From contig NC_066601.1 of assembly GCF_905475345.1 (NCBI RefSeq), positions 3,794,001-3,858,000 of the forward strand: 64,000 bases of DNA, in the 5' to 3' direction. Positions 1 through 9,522 of the stretch are shown here, piece after piece; the first letter of the stretch is position 1; each line of letters opens with the position of its first letter. The position numbers and the translations under genes were made by a program. The DNA comes from Vespula vulgaris. Its lineage: Eukaryota > Arthropoda > Insecta > Hymenoptera > Vespidae. The notes beneath the pieces are model-generated. The model saw only the letters and a program-made list of their open reading frames with translations. It did no database searches and was not told the origin of the DNA.

Positions 1-2096
1 TCACGGTAAAAGTGGACGAACCAGAGTCCACGAGATGACTAACTGTGCTGGTGGTGATAGGGCGGTGGTGCCGTTGACATTAAAGAGTTACAGAACCTAA
101 CGTTTAAACTCAAAGTACCACGCGGTACCGAGTACATAACAGACACGAAAAATAGGCGACAGGACCGGTATAACGTTGCGTCCTGCATGATCGATTCTCC
201 AGTTGCGTAATTCTAGCCATTAACTAGAGATACCAACTCGCGTACACCTGAACCGAATCGGTACCTGAATCGATATCAGAATCGTTGGACCGTACAAAAT
301 TACTCCTTTCGGACGTGCTCTCAAGCACGATAATTATCGTTTGTTAAACACGAGTCCTTCTTTCTCATTTCTTTTTTTTTCTCTTTTTTTTTTTTTAGCG
401 CTGATCGATTGGTCGTATCAAAAAATAACAAAAGGAATTGTCGATAAAGCTGATAGTTAAACAACGTCAAAAAAATCGTATCTCATGCGTAATTCAGATT
501 TTTAAGCGATTCGTTATTATTAACTATTTGTATGAATCATCGATTTAAACTCGAATTATCATTTATAAATCACGTATTTTTAATATCGATAATCGACGAT
601 TTAATTTATTTTATCAAATATGAATGATAAATTAAACACGTCTTCCTCGCAATTTCAGATTAATTTTACTCGCTATGGCAATTATCATTATTGCAGATAC
701 TACCTCGTTCATTAATATCTACTTTTGTCAACAATTTCAGTCATAAATGGATTTACGTGAACTCTCGGCGAAGAAGTATCATAATTCCTCTTTTTTTTTT
801 CTTTCTCTCTCTCTCCCCCCCCTCTCTCGTTGAAAAGAAATTATCGTATAACTTTGTAAATTCGTTCTCGCTGTTTTTATTGAATCGAAAGTATTTTTTA
901 AAAACGTTGATACGTATTCGTTTATTTAAACTTAGTAAAACGTTGCGAGAAAGGAAAGAAAAACAGCAAAATAGTATAAAAAGAAAAAAAAAGAAAATCA
1001 AAACGTTTTATTCTAATACCTCGTTGAGATATAAAAGTTACGTTGGTCTCTGTGTCGCAACGATAAATAATCTCTATAGGCGTACATTCGAAAGACCATT
1101 CCTACTTGAGATAAGTGCTTCGTACATTCGAAAGTACGTCAGCCGGTGTAGAGAAAAACCGTGAACTATGTGCCATGCGGAGCGCAACGTGTGTTACACA
1201 CTGCCGTGTGCTCGGTTTCTTTGTTGAAACGTTTTCATGCTTACGGACACCTGCATTCGAGCACGTTTGAATCACATCTTTCGAAACGATCGTTTCAGTG
1301 TCGAGATTTCCATAATTAGAAAATTCTCGAGAGACTCTGATAACGTATACGTATATGTATACGTACGCATATACAAAAGGTAATACGTAGAGGCATACAT
1401 TTACGTTTCAAGGATATTTTTTGTTTGTTACGATCTTACGAGAAGGTACACTCGATAATTCAGGCGAATAACGAACGAGTTTCATTTTACTGCATCGCGT
1501 CAACATCGACCGTATTATTTCATTTCTTTCTTCAAACTCATTGTCCCTCCAGATACGATATATTCGTTCAATTCGATATATTTACAGCAGCATAATGGAA
1601 ACGATATAGATAACGCGTAAAAGTTATAACTATGCTATGCTACGTATTATAGGATCGGTCAATAAATAATGCGAGTTTCGGTATTCGATATCTAAATCAG
1701 ACCAAACACGATTCTGTTCGAATAGAAAAGTCTGACATTACTTATTATATAATGTATATGTACATGTATTAGAGAGATATCGAAGGAAATATAGTCATCT
1801 CCCCCTTGATCCAGGCTCTGGTCATGAACGAATAAAAGGGACGGTGAATCAATCTACGAGCGTCGCGTCGGTTTGGTAGAACCGAATTGTGCCGAGTCGA
1901 ATCGAGTTGAGCCGAAATCGTGAGCGTACTATGTTTCGTAAGGGTCTGTTCTATACCGATCGTAAACGAGAATGAGAAAAGGAGAAAGAGATAGAGAAAT
2001 AGAAGGGAAGAGACAGAGACAGAGAGAGAGACAGAGAGAGATAGACAGAGAGAGGGACTTTCGTAGACGCAGCGAGCAACGAATAGACAAAAGGGG
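1..2096. other. Left-edge non-coding stretch
   Basis: No gene is supported here. The first 360 bases are of mixed composition with no recognisable product on either strand. Poly-T/TC runs follow at about 360-396 and 790-830. An open frame at 691-1164 on the plus strand crosses a T/C-rich and an A-rich low-complexity run and resembles no family I know. A GA-rich tract (about 1975-2055) leads into the promoter-like cluster that starts near 2100. The left edge could belong to the flank of a gene outside the window, but nothing visible proves it. Confidence 0.5.
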
Positions 2097-2300
2097 ATTA
2101 GAGGCGAACAGGGTCGATGACCCTTGCACGTGGAGTGCTCGGAAGTAGGCCACGTCGTGACATCATGCAAAAGCAAGATGGCCGCCGGGAAACGGGCACA
2201 TTCTCACAAATATGTTCTTTGCCGCGAGCACGGCCTCGTAGGCCTGCTACAGGGCCGCAGGGACATTTCTCTTGTAAAATGTTCATTGCTAACGTTGCTC
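2097..2300. promoter_or_regulatory. Promoter-like cluster (E-box, ETS, CRE-like and YY1-type motifs)
   Basis: A GC-richer island packs several motifs typical of housekeeping promoters into about 80 bases. They are a perfect inverted repeat GGGTC-gat-GACCC (2111-2123), an E-box CACGTG (2127-2132), an ETS-type CGGAAGT (2140-2146), a CRE/ATF-like TGACATCA (2158-2165), and AAGATGGCCGCC (2175-2186), which resembles the YY1/Pho element found near metazoan start sites. The ATG inside the last motif opens a 78-codon frame to 2414 with a good initiation context, but the predicted protein matches nothing I recognise. The island may drive a transcript in either direction; its gene is not identified. Confidence 0.4.
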
Positions 2301-2568
2301 TCCGTATGGACCCCTTCTCTCAGGGACGAATCGAACGATCACGAACCCCGTGCAATCAATTTCAACTCGATTCGACAAATTCGAACGACAGTTCACTACG
2401 ATGATATGGAATAAGAGGAAGAGAGAAGAAAGAGACTTAACGATTTCATCGAATTATTTCCTAATCGTTCGGACGAATTCAAACATATCAGAGAGTCAAA
2501 ACGTTTTAAACTCGATCCACGCTACTGTATCTCTATCACCGTGGCATAACCATACTGTACGAAAGCAG

Positions 2569-2612
2569 CCAATGAGAACGCTGTATTTCTTCTCGGTCAA
2601 TGCTGCCATTGG
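2569..2612. promoter_or_regulatory. Facing CCAAT boxes
   Basis: A forward CCAAT (2569-2573, context CAGCCAATGA) and a reverse one (ATTGG 2608-2612, context GCCATTGGTC) lie 39 bases apart, start to start. Both contexts fit the NF-Y consensus. They sit about 400 bases downstream of the cluster at 2.1 kb and could belong to the same regulatory region. This is motif evidence only. Confidence 0.3.
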
Positions 2613-3576
2613 TCGAAGAGAGAGGAACTCCATGAAGGTAACGCGACTCGTACGTTCTTTTTCTTCGTTTTTTGATAATAGAGACTACATAAAGAAATGA
2701 AAGGAAATATAAATGGATATAAAGGAAAAGGAAAGAAAAGGAAAAGAAGAGAAAAATAATCATTAAAAAATATAATAAAAGAAATTAAAAGAAAGAAAAA
2801 AGAGAAAGAAACGTTATAAAAATGAGAAGAAAGAAGGAATTCGGGAGGAATATGCTAACGTGGTCGATGTCCATCTACGAACGGTAGCGTGTATTTTAGC
2901 ACATGTATGCTTAGAGAGAAAAAGAGAGAGGGTAAAAAGTAAAAGAGGGTTGGAGGAGAGAAGTGGTCGACGACGCAATCCGCATACGCGGTTTTTTATT
3001 CGGAACGCGTAAGCGTTCGTGCCGCGGTTATGCATGCGATGCATCGTCGAATACTGCTCAGCAAGAATATACATGTAGAAACTGCTGCATTATTCCGATG
3101 GTCGCAGCAAGATGGTATATCACCGGTGCTACGCCAGTGTCCGCATCCTAATTGCTTCGTACGTAAGCAACGCGTGCGTGTATCATCCCTTTCCTCCCCT
3201 TTCCGTACGCGCGGTCCCGCCACGAATTATCTCTTCCCCGTAAATTCCATGTAGAATCGTGTGTAACCGTTGTTAACCATCGATCCCTAACCTTTGTACA
3301 TAACAAAGCTGCTTCGTTTGTAATTAACCATTTATTAGGACATGTAACTATTCAGTTATATATACGTAGCAGTTCTATATACGTAGATAGACGTACGTAT
3401 CTCAATCGTTTGATTTTTCAACAATTTCTTGTATATTTTTATAATGGAAGCTTTATGTTTTTCCTTAGTATAGTATAATAGAAATTATATAATGTTAAAC
3501 TTATGATATAATTTATCAGCACTTGATTGGCTAATAACTAATCTTTTCGAGTTTTTGTAATATATATTTGATATTG

Positions 3577-3625
<49 letters not shown>

Positions 3626-3936
3626 ATATACACAGATGTTTTTATTAGTCTGCGTGACCCAATAATTTTATATCATAGTACATAACTTACAATATATAAG
3701 TTAGATTACAATATAGAAATGAGATAAATTCCACATTATATAATTTTCGTTTAGACACTACGAATAATAAGGTTGTAGAGAGTTAACGATTAACAGTTGT
3801 GTAACTCGTTGAATCCATCCTCGTCGGTGTAATTAAGATTAACCTCTTTTTTCTTTTTCTTTTTTTTTCTTTTATTTCTTTCTCGAACTAGTCGGACTAG
3901 TCTCTCTACGAAAGCGAAAGATGCGTCGTCTTCTTT

Positions 3937-3983
<47 letters not shown>

Positions 3984-4025
3984 CTCTTTCTATCTGTTAA
4001 GAGCAAATGCTGACAAATGACGAAG

Positions 4026-4035
4026 GCGCATGCGC
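4026..4035. promoter_or_regulatory. Candidate NRF1/Ewg palindrome
   Basis: GCGCATGCGC is a perfect 10-base palindrome equal to the core of the vertebrate NRF1 site, also bound by its insect relative Erect wing. It lies just after a (TC)n tract, in otherwise AT-rich DNA where such a CpG-rich word is uncommon. No adjacent gene could be identified. Confidence 0.3.
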
Positions 4036-4491
4036 TTTCTTATCGCGACCGATTAATTTTATTATTTGATCGCTCCTTCCCGACGAAGAAGCATCGTTAT
4101 TCATTTCTTTATTCATTAATTTCTTTTTTTTCTTTAATTTTACGTGACAACCACGTGTCTTTGCTATCAATGAATTAGTACGAATTAAAAATATAAGAAG
4201 CATAAGTCATAAACGTGCTTTTTTTGTTATGAGCATATATTGGTAATTACATTCACACACGTTTCTCATGAATAATTCGTTGAAATAATTATCATTGTTA
4301 GATGAGTTCACATATTTCAATGATATATCTATCGGTATTGCTTCTGAAGAAAAAAAAAGAAAAGAAAAGAAAATTGTTAACAAGAAACAAGATACTTTGT
4401 CGTATCAATCGAAGTAATAATCTTTAGATTAATTCGCATTTGATTCATTAATACTATCCGTGAAATCTTTCATTACGAGTATATAAATTAC

Positions 4492-4524
<33 letters not shown>

Positions 4525-4584
4525 TTATTAATTGAAAGTACCATTCGTGTAATTCTGTGTTACATAAAAGTAACTAACATACGA

Positions 4585-4632
<48 letters not shown>

Positions 4633-5153
4633 AAGGAAAAAAAAAATTACAAAAAAAGAAGAAAAGGAACAATGATATTAATGTTTTAGATTAAAATACG
4701 ATTGAAAGATATCGTATTATCCGTGCCAGTAAAAAGAGTTTTCATAACAATATATATTATCGAACAGTCTCACTCGTAAGATATCAGCTGCCGTAGTTAC
4801 AGTGCTTCGTTTGTTCGAAACATTTTTTGATGACTCCAAAAGCGAACGAGAGAGGGGACTTATTCGTGAGTATGTAAACGGAATCGTCTCACGTTGCTTG
4901 CTAGACGATACCTATATAATTTTATCGCTCTATATACGTAGTCTATATACGTGCGTATATATGTATGTATGTAGATATGTAAAAGGAAAAAAAAAAAAAA
5001 TCGATTGACAGATAACTTATCGAAATCAGATTATAACAGAATCTTCTTTTGAAGAGGTGAATTTTCGATTTTCCATTTCAGAAAATATTAGAATGTACCA
5101 GAGCGTCTGTGGAAACCGTTTCTAGTTATGTAATTATCTCTTCTATTTCAAGC

Positions 5154-5196
<43 letters not shown>

Positions 5197-6404
5197 GTAT
5201 ATATAAGATATATCGGTGAATCGAGTTGCCATTACATTCGTTATCGTCAGACTCAAATTCCTTCCTTTCTAAATTTATTTCCTACCGAATTGATCTTTCG
5301 ATTTTATTACCACGAGTAACTTAGTAAAGTTAGACCAGATTCATTTGGATTACTTATATTTTTCTTTTCCTCTTAATCTCCTCTGAAATCAATCTTTCGA
5401 TCATTTATTATTATCCAATTAACTTTAATCATAGCAGATTCGTTTGGATCATTAGTATTTTTTTCCTTTTGTTTTATCTCTCTATGTGTTAATATTAGAT
5501 CGAAAACAAAGGATAATGCAATAGCGTTGTATTATAGTTGAGTTTTTGATAAATTTAGATAAAATTATAAGTTACGGAAGTAGGAAGTGGAGACGGCACA
5601 TCGTAACGACGATTCTTACGTAATGAAGGATTTTTTCTCTCTTCGTGTGATGTTTATGCTTGGTTCACGTTGGTACAACAATAAAAAAAAAAAAAAAGAG
5701 AAAAAAAAGAACAAAGAAGAAAAACGGAGAAAAAACGAGGAAAGAAAAAAATCACGTTGAAAACGATCGTTAGTATACACACTTACGTATGTACGCGTCC
5801 ATGTACGTATAATGACTTTGTGTGTAGCAGGATACACACAAGGAAGAAACCACAAATTCTGAAGTCTTTATTAACTATGCGAAATGAATAGTGTCTTAGC
5901 ACATGTGTGTACAAAATTTCTTAGAATTTTCATACCTCTCCTATCTCTTTCAATGTGCTCTTACGTAAAAGAGTTAGAAACGATCTCGCTCGTTATCGTT
6001 CATGTAATTTTCTCAGATCTGTATATATGCGTATATACATATATATATACACACACATACGTACACACATATGTAATCGCAGAAAATAATTTGACAGATG
6101 CAAATTACACGATGTAATTTCATTCGTATTACCTTGAATGTGACACTGCGATAATTAGTTTATTAAATCGAAATAAATCCTAAAGAAAAATCAGCCATTT
6201 TGTTTTTTTACCTTTTCGATATTCGATCGTTAAATATTTTTTCGAAAGAATTCCACGCTCCTTGTTAGTTTGTTTTTCTTTGCTTACTCGTATTTTCTCG
6301 AGTATATCATTAGTGAACGTTATTTATATTTATGTACGTAACGTAATTGACAAGAAATCGAAAATATCTTTGAGAGATATAGCATTATCAGTAATACGAA
6401 TAAT

Positions 6405-6923
6405 ATGTTTTTAAACATACCCTCTCGCCTGCCATTGTTGATCTTGATGCCAATAACTCGTGTGAGTTTCCTAAACCGCATTGGAGAATCAATATTTTCG
6501 ATTAGTTTAATTTTTACGCGATTACTGCACAAAATAAGAATCTTTTTTGAACGACGCGTCGCGAATTCGTCGAATACGAAATTAACAGTTAAAACACCGC
6601 CCGCGCTCTCTAGCGGGACTTTCGATAACCACGATATATCGATCTCGTTATTTCGATGTATTATTTTAGATAATATTTACGTAGTAAGCGATAGAAACGA
6701 GCATGATTTTAGTCATAAAGAATATATTTACTTACATTTTACGTACATACATACGTATTTATTTATAATTTCATCAAAATTCATTCTCGTAAATGTCTGG
6801 AATCATCTTCGATGTTGTCATTGGCTGTTAAATGGTTACGTCGATAATGCAGTACATCACGTTTTCGATGCTCGTATTTTAATTTCAACGCGCCTGATGT
6901 TTTTTAATATTGCGTTTAAATGA
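6405..6923 (+). CDS. Long open frame of unknown status, 172 codons
   Basis: An ATG-started frame of 172 codons runs without stop through AT-rich but not simply repetitive DNA, ending about 400 bases before the U1-70K start codon. The predicted product has hydrophobic segments at both ends and a polar middle (around residues 45-75). I recognise no domain. Codon use looks like plain AT-rich DNA, and no splice sites or close promoter support it. It is listed because its length is unusual here outside repeats; chance is the more likely explanation. Confidence 0.12.
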   Translation: MFLNIPSRLPLLILMPITRVSFLNRIGESIFSISLIFTRLLHKIRIFFERRVANSSNTKLTVKTPPALSSGTFDNHDISISLFRCIILDNIYVVSDRNEHDFSHKEYIYLHFTYIHTYLFIISSKFILVNVWNHLRCCHWLLNGYVDNAVHHVFDARILISTRLMFFNIAFK

Positions 6924-7020
6924 TTAGATCGAAAGGTTAAAGGAATAGATTGAATAGAATTTGTGATAAGCGATTTGAAGAATATAACATCGATATCGAT
7001 ACTTCGACGTATCTTATCTA

Positions 7021-7336
7021 CTAATAAACACCAATCACGTTCAACCTAGAGGAATGTAATTGGTGCGTTGGAAAAATCAATATTTCCAAGCGCCATCTGG
7101 TGGGATTGATTGTAAACATATGTCGATAAATGTTAGGATAGTTCAAAGTCTTTCTAGTAATGTTTCTTTCTTGTGGCTTGTAGATAGATTCGTCGGTTAT
7201 GTGGTTATGGCATACCGGTAGCAACGTCGACGCCATTTTAAGGAGTGTTAGTGTCTAAAGATGCAGTTGTTCCTGTATTCGTTTTAATTAATCGAGTGAG
7301 AGTAAAGTTGACGTATTATTATAATATTTCAACAAA
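7021..7336 (+). promoter_or_regulatory. Upstream region and 5' leader of the U1-70K gene
   Basis: This stretch is richer in complex sequence than its flanks and ends at the U1-70K initiator ATG. It contains a full match to the CTCF consensus on the minus strand (7090-7103) and a GCCATTTT element near 7231, which read in reverse is the AAAATGGC form of a YY1-type start-site motif. A transcript start somewhere in 7180-7260 would fit, but there is no TATA box and no start site can be fixed by eye. Confidence 0.45.
7090..7103 (-). promoter_or_regulatory. Candidate CTCF binding site
   Basis: On the minus strand these 14 bases read CCACCAGATGGCGC, which satisfies every position of the CTCF consensus CCASYAGRKGGCRS. 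CTCF is conserved in insects, where the AGATGGCGC core is also preferred. The site lies about 230 bases upstream of the U1-70K start codon, consistent with a promoter-proximal insulator site. Binding itself is inferred. Confidence 0.5.
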
Positions 7337-9491
7337 ATGACGCAATTTTTACCTCCGAATTTACTTGCGCTTTTTGCTCCTCGCGATCCAATACCTTATT
7401 TGCCACCAGCCAGCAAGCTTCCACACGAAAAGAAGAATGGAGGATATATTGGCGTTGGAGCATTTCTCAAATATTTTGAGGTAGGTATTATTTCCTTCGA
7501 TTCAATAGACGTGAATATTTTTTATACGTTTTTATGCTACAAGTGATAATATTTTTAATGATATTTTTTACAACGCAGACGAATTTACAAGATTGTAAAA
7601 AGTTTCATAGAACTTTCTTGAACCATACAATTTTCAAACGTAATTAAAAAAAAAAAAAAAAAGAAAACAAATACTGCCAAGTTTTTTGTTCTTATTTTTA
7701 GCGAGTTATTATGTAAAATTGGAAGCATTTATACTTTTATTCATCCTCAAAAATATGTTGCATGTACTCGGTAGCGATACAGTTTTGGTTAGCCGTATTT
7801 GCATAAGTTTTATTTATAACTTCGCAATTTTATAAACATAAAAGGATCCGAAAGATACCCCACCACCTGTACGCGTTGAAACTCGAGAAGAACGTTTGGA
7901 ACGCCGTAGGAGAGAACGTGCCGAGCAAGTTGCTTATAAGTTAGAACAAGAAATAGCAGTATGGGATCCTGCTGGTATTCCAAACGTGACTGCGGATCCT
8001 TTTAAAACTTTATTTGTAGCAAGAATAGTGAGTATTTATTCTACGAGTTTGCAACGTCGAATAAAACTGGATAAAACGTTGACAGAGTTGAAGGTTAGAT
8101 ATTTTAAGATAAGTTATTAAAGCAAGCATACTGTTTTAGAATTATGATACATCGGAATCAAAGCTCAGGAGGGAATTTGAAGTCTATGGACCGGTAAAAA
8201 AGGTATAAAATAATATAGGATGATTTCTTTAACAAGACTATTCCTGCAATCGAATTTCTATCTAATCTGAAGATAATTATTTTCAGATTGTGGTAATTCA
8301 TAATACAATAAATGGCAAACCTAGGGGATATGCTTTCATTGAATATGAGCACGAAAGAGACATGCACTGTAAGTAACAGTCCATAAATGTAATATTTCTT
8401 AAAAGCCTCCGTGAGTCCATAGTCTGGAATCTCACCTTTCTTAGCATCACTTCCAGCTAGATATAGTGGGGCAGGGCTATAGTTAGGCTACCCATTTTCA
8501 TTGGTACTTAACCAGAAGGTGTGGGGGGTCCCACGATACATCCATGCAGGAATACCATTCTCTAAATACATATATGGTAAACGATTCAAATGAAAAAGAG
8601 AATATTGGCTGTCTTGATTAATGCAGTTTTTATCTTGTTCTTGGTACAGCGTGGTGGCCGCTGCCGGCAACTAGTGCCGTTCACTATTCCATGCAAAATC
8701 CCTGAACCTGCCTGATATGATAGGTTTGTATGTGTGGTAAGATCCAACATACAACAACGTTTGTTAGCGTCTATGCTTATCCTATATTTCTTCAACGATT
8801 TTAATTAAACTCAAAAAAGAATTTGAACAAATTTGATCGGGATGAGTGTTTAGTATGGCCACACTCTTAAAGTGTTGAAAAGCAGGCGTTTTGATTACTT
8901 TGATTTGTGGTTTTATTTTGACGCGACATGTAAAGTTAGCATTCTACATTGAAATTGATTGGTGGGCTTAGGGAAAAGGTTCAGGGACACGGTCGGTGAA
9001 CAGTCACATTGTTATTATTACATATATATTTCGATCATCGTCGAATATAAATTTTCGGGTAACATTGCTACGAACTACGCGTTTTTTTGCTAAAAGTTAA
9101 CTCTACAAAGATTAGGAGTCATTCAAATTAGTTCGATATCATCACTAGGCAACGCGGAACGTACATTGATGAAAGTTATTAACATCATACACATAATCGT
9201 AGGTATGTCATTATTCGAAAGTAAAAACGTTACTCTTTTATTCAAATATTCAACACTTATAAGCAAGGGTAGAGCATCATAGAGACTTTTGCGAGAAGCA
9301 GTTTGATAGGTTTAGTAAAAAATTCATAATGCCGATTAGTGGAGTGTTGTTATTTTTATTATTATTATTATTATTATTATTACTACTACTACTACTACTA
9401 TTATTACTATTATTACTATTATTATTACTATTATTACTATTATTATTATTATTACTATTATTATTTATTATTGTTATTGTTATTGTTATTC

Positions 9492-9522
<31 letters not shown>

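Larger units (their letters stand above)
2701..7020. other. Non-coding stretch with AT and TC microsatellites
   Basis: No convincing gene. Main repeats are (AT)n at 3579-3621, (TC)n at 3939-3979, poly-A at 4498-4524, (AT)n at 4586-4626 and (AT)n at 5157-5190. A perfect palindrome GCGCATGCGC at 4026-4035 matches the core NRF1/Ewg site. A mixed-composition patch at 2960-3260 has overlapping short open frames without family resemblance. At 6405-6923 the plus strand stays open for 172 codons without obvious repeats (see findings). Confidence 0.5.

Noticed and set aside
691..1164. 157-codon plus-strand open frame
   Set aside because: Crosses T/C-rich and A-rich low-complexity runs, has no recognisable domain and no splice or promoter support.
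2178..2414. 78-codon frame starting at the ATG of AAGATGGCCGCC
   Set aside because: The ATG is part of a YY1-type promoter motif and the product resembles no known protein; described as a promoter island instead.
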